From assembly GCF_018598585.1 (NCBI RefSeq), contig NZ_JAHESD010000004.1, forward strand, positions 124,001 to 188,000: a stretch of DNA of 64,000 nucleotides, written 5' to 3'. Below the pieces are notes generated by a model that searched no databases, had not been told where the DNA came from, and saw only the letters and a list, made by a program, of their open reading frames with translations. Numbering within the stretch: position 1 is the stretch's first letter; each line of letters opens with the position of its first letter. Below, one piece after another: positions 1 through 8,350 of this stretch. Origin of the DNA: Chryseosolibacter indicum. Lineage in GTDB: Bacteria; Bacteroidota; Bacteroidia; Cytophagales; Cyclobacteriaceae. Position numbers and translations under genes: made by a program.

Positions 1-1
1 T

Positions 2-550
2 ATTGCTGTTGCTTCAGTGTTGTTATTGGCAGCATCTTCTGGCTATGACGCCGCTCCCCCAGAAGCGGGTTTAGTCAAGTGGATGTCTTTTGAAGAAGCT
101 GTAGAAAAGTCAAAAACGGATAAGCGCAAGATTTTTATTGATGTTTATACAGACTGGTGCGGTTGGTGCAAAGTTATGGACAAAAACACTTTTAATGATC
201 CTAAAGTTGCCGACCTTCTGAATAGAAACTTCTACCCCGTAAAATTTGATGCAGAGCAAAGGGAAGATGTGATTTTTAATGGCAACACCTTCAAATTTGT
301 CGAAAGCGGCAGGAATGGTTATCACCAGCTTGCAGCTGCCCTTTTAAACAACCAACTAAGTTATCCAACAGTGGTTTTTCTCGACGAGGAATTTAAAATG
401 ATTCAACCCGTGCCAGGATATCGAAAAGCACCTGAGTTCCATATGATCGCCCAATTTATTGGCGAAAATTATTACAAGACAGTTAAATGGACTGACTGGC
501 AAACTAAATATAAATCGCCATATGGGCCGGAAGAAAGACAGAACAATTAA
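2..550 (+). CDS. Thioredoxin-fold periplasmic protein (5' end outside window)
   Basis: The frame is open to the left edge. The first visible residues are hydrophobic and small (IAVASVLLLAASSG), which reads as the end of a signal peptide, so the true start lies outside the window and the GTG at 17 is not it. The mature part has a thioredoxin fold with the active-site motif WCGWCK near the start of the domain, followed by the cis-proline region (SYPTVVFLD). Proteins of this type (thioredoxin_7/DUF255-like) are periplasmic thiol-disulfide oxidoreductases in Bacteroidota, but the substrate cannot be told from sequence. A strong terminator follows 30 bases after the stop, so this is the last gene of its transcript. 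Confidence 0.85.
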   Translation: MAVASVLLLAASSGYDAAPPEAGLVKWMSFEEAVEKSKTDKRKIFIDVYTDWCGWCKVMDKNTFNDPKVADLLNRNFYPVKFDAEQREDVIFNGNTFKFVESGRNGYHQLAAALLNNQLSYPTVVFLDEEFKMIQPVPGYRKAPEFHMIAQFIGENYYKTVKWTDWQTKYKSPYGPEERQNN

Positions 551-580
551 AGAATAGCATAACATCGAGATAATAAAAAA

Positions 581-602
581 GCCCTGGCATCAGGGCTTTT
601 TT
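581..602 (+). terminator. Rho-independent terminator after thioredoxin gene
   Basis: A perfect 6-bp GC-rich stem (GCCCTG/CAGGGC) with a GCAT loop is preceded by an A run and followed by six T. It can also serve the small minus-strand gene that ends at 631. Confidence 0.85.
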
Positions 603-630
603 ATTATATATCCTACTGATGATTAATCAT

Positions 631-762
631 TTAGTCTTCCTTCTTGTCGGCCTTTTTTGTTTTAAGAAAATCTACATAACCTAGGGCTGTAGCAAAGCCT
701 ACAAGCACAGCTACTATTGCTATGAATGTGTTGGCACCGTCCTGAAGATATTGATTGAACAT
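631..762 (-). CDS. 43-residue single-pass membrane protein
   Basis: Translation from the ATG at 762 gives a 43-residue peptide: a short polar N terminus (MFNQYLQDGAN), one hydrophobic helix of about 20 residues, and a strongly charged tail (KTKKADKKED) before a TAA stop. The positive-inside pattern is typical of a small inner-membrane protein with a cytoplasmic tail. It lies alone between a terminator and the divergent pepE gene. No family is recognised. Length, start codon and topology make it a credible gene, but composition alone cannot prove expression. Confidence 0.55.
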   Translation of the reverse strand: MFNQYLQDGANTFIAIVAVLVGFATALGYVDFLKTKKADKKED

Positions 763-848
763 TGTTGTATTTTTTACAGGGGCAAATCTATATTATATAG
801 TTGAATTGAAAAATGAATTTCTGTTAAAATTGTGTAACGAATTAAATT

Positions 849-1562
849 ATGATCAGATTGCTACTTCTCAGTAATTCTACAATGCCTGGAACAAACTTCT
901 TTACATGGCCGCAGCAATGGGTTAAAAGGTTCTTGGGAAAGGATTCTAAGCAGTTGATTTTCATTCCATTTGCTGGAATTACAATTTCCTGGGACGAATA
1001 TTCGTCTAAAGTTGAGACTGTATATAAAGAGATGGGATACAGTATTAAAAGTATTCATAAAGTTAACGATAAAACCCAGGCTATACGCGATGCAGATGCC
1101 ATCATAGTAGGAGGTGGCAATACTTTTGGTCTTCTTAGTAATTTATATAATGAAGATCTGCTCGAGGTAATTAGAGAGCGGGTTTTCAACGGCATTCCTT
1201 ATATTGGATGGAGCGCGGGTTCAAACATTGCATGTCCTACTATTATGACAACCAACGATATGCCCGTAGTAGCACCTCCATCGTTTAACGCGCTTAACCT
1301 GGTGCCATTTCAGATTAATCCGCATTATCACGAGCTGAAATTTGCAAACCAGGGAGGAGAAACAAGAAGAGAGAGACTTGAGGAATTTATTGCAGTAAAT
1401 CCGGCACGTAAGGTTCTGGGTTTACCAGAGGGTATGCTTATTCAACGGGAAGGGGATAAGCTTTCGCTTCAGGGAGAAGGAATTGCGAGGTTGTATGAAT
1501 TTCATAAACCAATTGTTGATATAAAAGCAGGTGAGGATATCAGTTATCTCCTCGAACTCTAA
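849..1562 (+). CDS. pepE: Dipeptidase E (alpha-aspartyl dipeptidase)
   Basis: A 237-residue protein of peptidase family S51, a cytoplasmic serine peptidase that splits N-terminal Asp-X dipeptides. The nucleophile elbow GWSAGSN puts the catalytic serine at residue 122. D137 and H159 fall at the spacing of the Ser-Asp-His triad known from Salmonella PepE (120/135/157). The VGGGNTF loop before the elbow and the later LPEGM segment are also family hallmarks. Length is normal and there is no signal peptide. It is a single gene divergent from the small membrane peptide at 631-762 and convergent with the HD gene downstream. Confidence 0.93.
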   Translation: MIRLLLLSNSTMPGTNFFTWPQQWVKRFLGKDSKQLIFIPFAGITISWDEYSSKVETVYKEMGYSIKSIHKVNDKTQAIRDADAIIVGGGNTFGLLSNLYNEDLLEVIRERVFNGIPYIGWSAGSNIACPTIMTTNDMPVVAPPSFNALNLVPFQINPHYHELKFANQGGETRRERLEEFIAVNPARKVLGLPEGMLIQREGDKLSLQGEGIARLYEFHKPIVDIKAGEDISYLLEL

Positions 1563-1618
1563 ACAACGTCACTATTCGTTGCCGTATAACGGTTCGAAAA
1601 AAGGAGGAGTGATTGTCT

Positions 1619-2161
1619 TCAAAGGCCTAACTCTTCCTTATTCTTTTTCAGAACATCTATAATGAAAGCGATGTGCGCAGTCAGTTCTACGCCTAGCAGT
1701 TCTACTCCTTTATGTATCTCGTCTCGTTCTACTTTAGCAGCAAACCCTTTATCCTTTAGTTTTTTAATAACTGACTTTGGTTCAAGGCTTGCAATTCCTT
1801 CAGGCCTTACCTGGGCACATGCTACAATAAAACCTGTGAGTTCGTCACAGGCAAGTAAAGCTCTATCAAGCGTATTGGTGTAAGGAACACCCCATTTGGT
1901 ATAGTGAGCAGATATAGCATGTGCTATTTTCTCTTCTCCCATACTTCTTAGTTTATCAACTATAATAGAAGGATGTTTGTCAGGAAAAGCTTCATAGTCA
2001 GCATCGTGCAGCATTCCTGTTATGGCCCACTCCAGCTTGTCTTCCCCGAATTGTTCCGCATACGCTTCCATTACAAGCTCTACTGTGCGCATATGGCGTA
2101 GCAAACTTGCACTTTTGGTATGTTCGTTTAAAATTTCCTTCGCTAGATTATAACTGATCAT
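1619..2161 (-). CDS. HD-domain metal-dependent phosphohydrolase
   Basis: A 180-residue cytoplasmic protein. The HD signature is MLHDADYE (H52, D53), with an upstream His (H23), a downstream His (H63, HPSI) and a later conserved Asp in LLACDELTGF, which together form the usual metal site. Such proteins hydrolyse phosphate esters of nucleotides or similar substrates, and the actual substrate is unknown. The start codon lies 3 bases after the stop of the upstream TPR gene on the same strand, so the two are almost certainly cotranscribed. Confidence 0.85.
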   Translation of the reverse strand: MISYNLAKEILNEHTKSASLLRHMRTVELVMEAYAEQFGEDKLEWAITGMLHDADYEAFPDKHPSIIVDKLRSMGEEKIAHAISAHYTKWGVPYTNTLDRALLACDELTGFIVACAQVRPEGIASLEPKSVIKKLKDKGFAAKVERDEIHKGVELLGVELTAHIAFIIDVLKKNKEELGL

Positions 2162-2164
2162 GAA

Positions 2165-3319
2165 TTAAGGGCTTATTAATTTTCTTTTTCTGTCGCGATA
2201 CAATAAATTGATGATAGCAAGCACGAAAAACACGCCTAAAATAACCATCACAATAAATAGGCGACTGTTCCGTAACTCTAAACGCTGAATTTCAGATTCT
2301 TTTTTTAATACCTCAAGCTCCCGTTCTTTTTCCTGGAAGTCGAGTACCATCTCCATCTGCGCGATATTGCGACTACTTTGTTCTCCATAAATCTTTTCAC
2401 GCTCATCGTCATACTTGAGTAGCATCTCGTAAGCTTCTTTCATCTTTCCCTGGTTGAAGTAATTCTCAGCGCTAGCTTTGTATATGGCAGGTAAAGAAGT
2501 GAATGCGTGAAGTTCCTTACAAAGTAATACCGCCTGAGCAAGATACGTTTCCGCAAATGTTGAATTCTTGGCTTTTGTATACGCTATCCCTAGGTTAGTG
2601 ATTACATTGAGTAAACCAAGTCTGCTGCCTTGGTCTTTTTCAATTGCCAATGCTTTCTCGTACTGCTCAATGGCCTTGTCGTAATTGCCCTGTTTAAAAT
2701 AAATATTGCCAATGTTATTGAGAGGGTCAGCATATTTTACTCCGTTCTTTTCACTAAGCTGATAAGCTTCCGAAAGGTACTTGTGGGCTTTTTCAAAAAG
2801 CTGTATATCGTTGTATAGATTGCCTAAGTTATTCATGGTTCCTATCACCTTATTCTGGTCACCAAGTTTTGAGAAAATTGCGTAGGAATCTTCAAGGTAG
2901 CGCATGGCCTGACCATAGTCTTTCTTCATGCTATAAATATTGGCAATGTTGTTTTTCGTAGTGGCGACGCCTTCCTGATTTTTCAGTGATTCATATATTT
3001 TTAAAGAAGTTATATAATACTCTAAAGCCTTGTCGAGAGCACCTTGGTTTCTATAAGCTACGCCTAGGTTATTGTAAGATGCAGCCATGCCCCGTTTATC
3101 TTCTATTTCAGTAGCTAGATTTAGCGCCTCTCTTGAATAACCTAGTGCTTTAACTGGATCGTGATACAGGTTTTCTCTGAATAACTCATTTAGCGTTTTT
3201 ACTTTCTGCTCGCCCCGCACGGTATCAAGAACGGCCCGAAGACTGTCGTGCTTCTGTGCTACTACAAGTAGAGGGAGAGAAATTACCAGAAAAAGACTCA
3301 ATGCTGATGTTATTTTCAT
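2165..3319 (-). CDS. TPR-repeat protein with C-terminal membrane anchor
   Basis: A 384-residue protein with a signal peptide (about residues 1-21), six or seven tetratricopeptide repeats (about 55-290), a charged coiled coil (about 305-355), one transmembrane helix (about 357-377) and a short basic tail. This is the layout of the sensor half of the TPR-type histidine kinases and TPR-LuxR regulators common in Bacteroidota, but the reading frame stops just after the membrane helix, with no kinase or DNA-binding domain. It may be a truncated sensor or a free-standing scaffold. It is the first gene of a two-gene unit with the HD protein. Confidence 0.82.
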   Translation of the reverse strand: MKITSALSLFLVISLPLLVVAQKHDSLRAVLDTVRGEQKVKTLNELFRENLYHDPVKALGYSREALNLATEIEDKRGMAASYNNLGVAYRNQGALDKALEYYITSLKIYESLKNQEGVATTKNNIANIYSMKKDYGQAMRYLEDSYAIFSKLGDQNKVIGTMNNLGNLYNDIQLFEKAHKYLSEAYQLSEKNGVKYADPLNNIGNIYFKQGNYDKAIEQYEKALAIEKDQGSRLGLLNVITNLGIAYTKAKNSTFAETYLAQAVLLCKELHAFTSLPAIYKASAENYFNQGKMKEAYEMLLKYDDEREKIYGEQSSRNIAQMEMVLDFQEKERELEVLKKESEIQRLELRNSRLFIVMVILGVFFVLAIINLLYRDRKRKLISP

Positions 3320-3446
3320 AAAGGGTTTTATGCAATCTCAAAAATAGTCATTTCCTAAGAATTGAAGATGTCATGTTAAATCCGTTGACATAAAATTTCA
3401 TTTGTATGTCAAAAGAATTCCACATCTTCAGTAAAAAATAAAAGCA

Positions 3447-3941
3447 ATGAAAAAACTTATTTTGATCCTCACTCTTGTTGTCACCGCACCGGCTTCGTTT
3501 TCCCAAACACAAAATGCCGACGAAAAATCGGTAAGCAAAGTTATTGAAACGCTTTTTCAGGGAATGAAACTTGGTGATAGTGCCATGGTACATTCTACAT
3601 TCGCATCAGAAGTAACAATGGGTACTGTTTATAAAGACAAAGAAGGAAATGTAAATCTTAGAGCAGAATCTTCTATTGTTGATTTCCTTAAGGCAGTGGG
3701 TACGCCACATAAAGAAGTATGGAATGAAGAGATATGGGACCTTAAGATTAGGGTAGATGGCGACTTCGCACAAGGCTGGTGCAATTATGCTTTTTATGTA
3801 GATAAAAACTTTAGCCATTGCGGTGTTGATGCATTTGAAATGTATCGCACAAAAGATGGATGGAAAATATTTCACCTTGCTGACACAAGAAGAAAAACTG
3901 ATTGTAATATTCCTGTTGCAGTACAAAACAAATACAAGTAG
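3447..3941 (+). CDS. Secreted NTF2-like (SnoaL/DUF4440-type) protein
   Basis: A 164-residue protein with a signal peptide (residues 1-19, ending ASFSQ) followed by a cone-shaped NTF2-like domain: an N-terminal helix pair (VSKVIETLFQGMKLGDSAMV), then a curved sheet ending with the typical DGWKIFHLADTR strand. Homologues are described as nuclear transport factor 2 family or Cif-like proteins, and most have no known activity. The next gene starts 2 bases after its stop, so the two form an operon. Confidence 0.75.
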   Translation: MKKLILILTLVVTAPASFSQTQNADEKSVSKVIETLFQGMKLGDSAMVHSTFASEVTMGTVYKDKEGNVNLRAESSIVDFLKAVGTPHKEVWNEEIWDLKIRVDGDFAQGWCNYAFYVDKNFSHCGVDAFEMYRTKDGWKIFHLADTRRKTDCNIPVAVQNKYK

Positions 3942-3943
3942 AT

Positions 3944-4450
3944 ATGAGGTCTCTAGTAAGTATGTTCCTCTTTGTTATACTGATTGTAACAAAAGTAGCA
4001 GGTCAGGAAACAAGGCCACTAACTACTTTTATTCTTGTTCGCCATGCTGAGAAGGATAATGATGGTACTTCAGATCCTGAACTAAGTTCGATGGGTAAAG
4101 AGAGGGCCAAGAAGTTAGTGTCATTGTTTAAAGATACACCAATAGATGCAATCTTTTCTACCAACTACAAACGTACGCTGTCAACAGCAGAACCGCTTGT
4201 GAACGCAAAAGGTGTAAACGTTGTTGTATATCAACCAAAGCACGGAGCTACAATAGATGAAATGTTAAATAAGTACGGAGGAAAAACGATTGTACTTGTG
4301 GGTCATTCTAATACAATTCCGTGGACTGCCAATTACCTTCTTGGAAAAGAGCAGTACAACGATTTTGCTGACGAGGATTATGACAACATACTGATAGTTA
4401 CAGTGTGTGAAAAAGGTAAAACAGCCACTAGCGTCTGGCTCAATTACTAG
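3944..4450 (+). CDS. Histidine phosphatase family protein (SixA/PGM-like), exported
   Basis: A 168-residue protein with an N-terminal signal segment (about residues 1-20). The phosphatase signature LVRHAEK carries R33 and the phospho-acceptor H34. The second catalytic His is in VGHSNTIP, and the STNYKRTLSTAEPL block supplies the second Arg. It belongs to the short branch of the histidine phosphatase superfamily. The signal peptide places it in the periplasm, unlike cytoplasmic SixA. The substrate is unknown. It is translated just behind the NTF2-like gene. Confidence 0.85.
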   Translation: MRSLVSMFLFVILIVTKVAGQETRPLTTFILVRHAEKDNDGTSDPELSSMGKERAKKLVSLFKDTPIDAIFSTNYKRTLSTAEPLVNAKGVNVVVYQPKHGATIDEMLNKYGGKTIVLVGHSNTIPWTANYLLGKEQYNDFADEDYDNILIVTVCEKGKTATSVWLNY

Positions 4451-4488
4451 TTAATCGTGGCTGATTAATGAAGTGGAGTTTAAGGTTA

Positions 4489-4511
4489 AGGTTATGAAAA
4501 ACTTATAACCT
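4489..4511. repeat. Short inverted repeat (possible weak terminator)
   Basis: AGGTTAT and ATAACCT form a 7-bp stem around a 9-base loop, 38 bases after the histidine phosphatase gene. There is no T tract, so termination is uncertain. Confidence 0.35.
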
Positions 4512-4512
4512 C

Positions 4513-4533
4513 AAACCTTGTAACCGTTAACAA
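4513..4533. repeat. Dispersed short direct repeat, copy 1 (copy 2 at 5653-5672)
   Basis: About 20 bases of the form AAACC(T)TGTAACC-TTAACAA occur just before the exonuclease gene and again just after it, with one indel and one mismatch. Confidence 0.4.
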
Positions 4534-4595
4534 TGCAATGATGGCGGCATTCCTTTTTACAACCACATTAAATTAAACTTTAATAGTTTTCTTTC

Positions 4596-5654
4596 GTGGA
4601 TTTACTTCAATTTACAGATAAAGGAATTTATTGCGCCCAGGCCGGTGTTTACCTCGATCCATGGAAGCCGGTTGAAAAAGCTATTATAAGTCATGGACAT
4701 TCTGATCATGCTTACTTTGGTCATAAGTATTATCTGAGCACTTCCATTGCCATGCCTGTAATTAAACACAGGCTCTATCTCCAGGATAATATTGAAACAC
4801 TAAACTATGGAGAGATAATTAATATAAACGGCGTAAACTTTTCATTTCACCCTGCAGGTCATATTCCAGGTTCCGCTCAAATTCGTGTTGAATTCAAGGG
4901 AGAAGTATGGGTGTTTTCGGGCGACTACAAATTGCAGGATGATGGAATTTCAACACCCTTCGAGCCGGTGAAGTGTCACACCTTTATTACAGAATCTACT
5001 TTTGGTCTTCCGATATATAAATGGAAACCACAGCAAGAGGTTTTTACAGAAATTAATCAGTGGTGGTTGAAGAATAAGGCAGAAGGTAAAGCTTCTCTTA
5101 TTGCGGGATATACACTTGGGAAAAGTCAGCGTATTCTCAAAAATGTTGATCCTTCAATAGGAAAGATATTTACACACGGAGCAGTAGACACGATAAATGA
5201 GGTAATGCGAAAACAAGGAATTGATTTACCTGAAGCTCCGCGCATCACAAATGAGGTTTCAAAGGATGATTTAAAAGGTGCATTGATTATATGTCCTCCT
5301 TCAGCAGTAGGCTCACCGTGGGTAAGAAGGTTTTTGCCATACTCACTGGGTATTGCTTCCGGGTGGATGAGGCTTAGAGGAACGAGGAGAAGAAGAGGGG
5401 CAGACAGAGGTTTTGTTTTATCAGATCATGTTGATTGGGATGACTTAAATACAGCCATTAAAGAAACAGGCGCACAAAGAGTATATGTTACTCATGGCTA
5501 TTCTGAGCTTTTCGCTCAATGGCTAAATGAACAAGGTGTTGAAGCGCATGAAGTGAAAACAAAATACGAAGGGGAGCTAGGTGAAATGGCAGAAACGGCA
5601 AGCACTGAAAATGAAGACGGAACTAAAAACGACACCACCACAACGCAACCTTAA
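4596..5654 (+). CDS. Ligase-associated DNA exonuclease (metallo-beta-lactamase fold)
   Basis: A 352-residue protein with a GTG start. The metal-binding HxHxDH motif is HGHSDH (H33, H35, D37, H38). The later metal ligands are in the PAGHIPGS and FSGDYK segments and the C-terminal LSDHVDWDDL. This is the SNM1/CPSF-like exonuclease that accompanies bacterial ATP-dependent DNA ligases in a DNA-repair cassette. The ligase follows 48 bases downstream. The last 25 or so residues are low-complexity and acidic or threonine-rich (NDTTTTQP) and are probably disordered. In many bacteria this gene, the ligase, an Lhr-type DEXH helicase and a PdeM phosphoesterase stay together. Only the first two are here. 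Confidence 0.9.
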   Translation: MDLLQFTDKGIYCAQAGVYLDPWKPVEKAIISHGHSDHAYFGHKYYLSTSIAMPVIKHRLYLQDNIETLNYGEIININGVNFSFHPAGHIPGSAQIRVEFKGEVWVFSGDYKLQDDGISTPFEPVKCHTFITESTFGLPIYKWKPQQEVFTEINQWWLKNKAEGKASLIAGYTLGKSQRILKNVDPSIGKIFTHGAVDTINEVMRKQGIDLPEAPRITNEVSKDDLKGALIICPPSAVGSPWVRRFLPYSLGIASGWMRLRGTRRRRGADRGFVLSDHVDWDDLNTAIKETGAQRVYVTHGYSELFAQWLNEQGVEAHEVKTKYEGELGEMAETASTENEDGTKNDTTTTQP

Positions 5655-5702
5655 ACCTGTAACCTTTAACAAAATCAACCAGAACTCTACAACCTTGAAC
5701 TA

Positions 5703-7292
5703 ATGAAACACTTCACCAAGCTTTTTACGGATCTTGACCAAACCACCAAAACACTTGGCAAGATTAAAGCGTTGGTAGAGTATTTCGAGAAAGCAAGTGA
5801 TCAGGATAAACTATGGGCAATAGCACTACTTTCTCATCGCAGGCCCAAGCGTACTGTAAATGCATCCTACCTTGCACAATGGGCGAATGAGTTATCTGGA
5901 TTACCCGATTGGTTATTCTATGAATCGCATCACGTTGTAGGCGACTTGGCTGAGACAATCACACTCATGCTACCTGCAGAGTTTGAAGAGTCCAATTACT
6001 CACTAACTTATTGGATAGATTTTATTAAAGCACTGGAGCCACTTGAAGTGCATCAGAAAAAGGAGAAGATTTTGTGGGCATGGAGTCAGCTCAATGAAAC
6101 AGAACGATTTGTATTTAATAAACTAATCACAGGAAGTTTCAGGATAGGTGTTTCACAGCAATTAATGGTGAAAGCACTTGCTAAATATGCAAACGTAAAA
6201 GAAAATATAATTGCGCATAGACTTATGGGGAATTGGTCTCCAGATATCAATACTTTTCAGGATTTACTTTTTGCTGATGAAGGCACGGACTTCTCAAAGC
6301 CCTATCCTTTTTACTTAGCCTATGCGTTAGAAGATGAGATAAGTTCTCTTGGCGACCCTGAAGACTGGATTGCTGAGAGAAAATGGGATGGCATTCGTGG
6401 GCAGGTAATAGTAAGAAACGGGCAATTATTTGTCTGGTCAAGAGGAGAGGAGTTGGTAACCGATAAGTATCCTGAGTACCACGTAATGCTAAGCCTACTT
6501 CCGGAAGGCACTGTGCTGGACGGTGAAATACTTCCATTTAAAGACGACAAGCCCCTTACATTTAATCACCTGCAAACACGTATTGGCAGAAAAACGATAT
6601 CACAGAAACTATTAAAAGACGTTCCTGTATCCTTCATAACTTACGATGTATTGGAATGGCAGGGGCAAGACATCCGCACCTGCAAATTTGAAGATCGGCG
6701 AAAACTTCTTGAAGAAATCTGCAGTAAAGAAAGTACCGTATTAAGACTATCACCTAGAGTAATGTTTAACACATGGGAACAACTGGCAGAAGAACGTGCC
6801 CGTTCACGTGATTTTCTTAGTGAAGGCATCATGCTTAAACGCAAAGATTCTATATATCGAAACGGAAGAAGAAGAGGCGACTGGTGGAAATGGAAAATAG
6901 ATCCGCTTACGGTGGATGCTGTATTGATTTACGCCATGCGTGGAAATGGAAGAAGAGCAAACCTTTATACAGACTACACTTTTGCTGTTTGGGATGGAGA
7001 CCAGCTCGTACCTTTTGCAAAAGCTTATAGTGGCCTTACAGATGAAGAAATCCGTCAGGTAGACAGATGGGTAAAGGTAAATACAGTAGAACGCTTTGGA
7101 CCCGTAAGAAGCGTAAAGCCCGAGCTCGTTTTTGAAATAGCTTTTGAAGGTATTAATAAGTCATCAAGACATAAATCTGGCATCGCCCTGAGATTTCCCA
7201 GAATGGCCCGCTGGCGGAAAGATAAACTAGCCAAAGAGGCAAACACATTAAGTGATTTAAATGCCCTGCTAAAGATTACTGAAAACACGTAG
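5703..7292 (+). CDS. ATP-dependent DNA ligase
   Basis: A 529-residue ligase of the bacterial LigB-like class (the type paired with the MBL exonuclease). It joins nicks using ATP. Residues 1-200 form the DNA-binding domain. The nucleotidyltransferase motif I is ERKWDGIRG with K227 as the adenylated lysine. Motif III-IV features (VLDGEIL, SEGIMLKR) and motif V (WWKWKIDPLTVDAVLIYA) follow, and the OB-fold runs from about 415 to 520. All catalytic motifs are intact. It forms an operon with the upstream exonuclease and is followed by a 361-base gap containing a long imperfect hairpin, not by the expected helicase gene. Confidence 0.93.
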   Translation: MKHFTKLFTDLDQTTKTLGKIKALVEYFEKASDQDKLWAIALLSHRRPKRTVNASYLAQWANELSGLPDWLFYESHHVVGDLAETITLMLPAEFEESNYSLTYWIDFIKALEPLEVHQKKEKILWAWSQLNETERFVFNKLITGSFRIGVSQQLMVKALAKYANVKENIIAHRLMGNWSPDINTFQDLLFADEGTDFSKPYPFYLAYALEDEISSLGDPEDWIAERKWDGIRGQVIVRNGQLFVWSRGEELVTDKYPEYHVMLSLLPEGTVLDGEILPFKDDKPLTFNHLQTRIGRKTISQKLLKDVPVSFITYDVLEWQGQDIRTCKFEDRRKLLEEICSKESTVLRLSPRVMFNTWEQLAEERARSRDFLSEGIMLKRKDSIYRNGRRRGDWWKWKIDPLTVDAVLIYAMRGNGRRANLYTDYTFAVWDGDQLVPFAKAYSGLTDEEIRQVDRWVKVNTVERFGPVRSVKPELVFEIAFEGINKSSRHKSGIALRFPRMARWRKDKLAKEANTLSDLNALLKITENT

Positions 7293-7360
7293 AAGTAATT
7301 TAAAAAAATGACCTCCATACAGCCTTGTCTCTTTCTCAAACTCTTATTGAAGGTTCATAA

Positions 7361-7445
7361 ATGATAGTTCTCGCTATAGAGAAGGATCAGAGACGCATTA
7401 GTATTGCTTGTGTCGTTCTTCTGCAATCCTTCTATCAACTATCAT
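7361..7445. repeat. Long imperfect hairpin downstream of the ligase gene
   Basis: Nested complementary blocks fold the 85 bases into one long stem: 7361-7369 with 7437-7445 (9 bp), 7376-7379 with 7432-7435, 7382-7387 with 7426-7431, 7388-7390 with 7421-7423, and 7392-7397 with 7409-7414 (one G-T pair), with small bulges. It lies in the otherwise gene-free stretch 7293-7653. It could be a structured 3' end, a small RNA or a relic of a palindromic repeat element. Confidence 0.5.
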
Positions 7446-7653
7446 AAAAAGGGCTTTTTGTTGAAGAATAACACAATTAGCAGTGAATTGTCACAGAATC
7501 TGTACTAAAGCTACTCTGATTCTGTACCTAACCTACATGAGCGCTTCCAGGCGCATCAGGCTTTTTCAAAAAAGAATAAGGTTAAGATCCATCGTAGACA
7601 AAATATTAATATTAATTCTGGAACCGCACCATGAATCATTGTAGATTTAGCAT

Positions 7654-8067
7654 ATGAGATGGTTATTGCTGGGGTGGTTCACTATTATAGTCTTTCAGGG
7701 GATGGCCCAGCAGCAGAATGATGAGATCAGAAAAAGCATCTACTTCGGCGGCGGAAGCTATTACATCTCTGAAGATCAAATTGTTGACCTTTACCATTGG
7801 CTCGATTCCATCCCCAATATTTTGGAAAAGTACGATATCCACCTTATCAGTCATACAGATCCTATCGGGGGGCGGGATTATAACGAATGGCTTTCGAAAA
7901 TGAGAAGTGCTGCGGTAAGAGACGTCCTTGTTCAAAAGCCCATTCCTGAACGCAAAATCACGGTCAAAGACTGGGGTTTAGAAAACCCTGTCTATAGCAA
8001 CCAATCCTATCAGGGCATGCAATTAAACCGTAGGGTAGATGTAATACTGTATCCGATTATATTCTAG
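7654..8067 (+). CDS. Small OmpA C-terminal-domain-like protein
   Basis: A 137-residue exported protein with a signal peptide (residues 1-18, ending GMAQ). The rest resembles an OmpA-type peptidoglycan-binding domain: the strand-loop HTDPIGGRDYNEWLSKMRSAAVRDVL corresponds to the usual D-xxG-xxxxNxxLSxxRAxAV motif, and the end LNRRVDVILYP matches the (N)RRVE(I/V) C-terminal strand. At this length it has the domain alone, with no beta-barrel. It probably sits in the periplasm on peptidoglycan. It stands alone. Confidence 0.75.
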   Translation: MRWLLLGWFTIIVFQGMAQQQNDEIRKSIYFGGGSYYISEDQIVDLYHWLDSIPNILEKYDIHLISHTDPIGGRDYNEWLSKMRSAAVRDVLVQKPIPERKITVKDWGLENPVYSNQSYQGMQLNRRVDVILYPIIF

Positions 8068-8228
8068 TGATTCTTCCCAAATTCTTGTATAAGCAGGTCA
8101 ACCCATTGCCTCATTCTAGAACAAGTGATGTACCTTCTCAGTCCGTTTCCGGACACCCATTTTCAGAAGCGAACGAAGCATTCAATTAAAAAAGGCTGAA
8201 AAACGTGTTTTAAATGCTAAAAGTCCTC

Positions 8229-8244
8229 TGGCACCATTCTGGCT
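8229..8244 (+). promoter_or_regulatory. Predicted sigma-54 (-24/-12) promoter of the ABC/TolC operon
   Basis: TGGCACCATTCTGGCT has the -24 GG at 8230-8231 and the -12 GC at 8242-8243 with exactly 10 bases between them. The TGGCAC half matches the RpoN consensus fully. It lies about 107 bases ahead of the ABC ATPase start codon. The -12 half is TGGC where consensus is TTGC. Confidence 0.5.
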
Positions 8245-8350
8245 TTCCTTTAATAGGCGCTGGATATTGCATCTGTGCGTTGGGGAGATAAAGTAGTGGT
8301 AGGATGTGCAAAAAACCAGTCACGTAGCAAAAACGATTAATAATCATACT

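Noticed and set aside
8306-8350. GTG start for the ABC ATPase at 8306
   Set aside because: The added 15 residues precede the conserved MIKLRDI start, and the ATG at 8351 fits family length.
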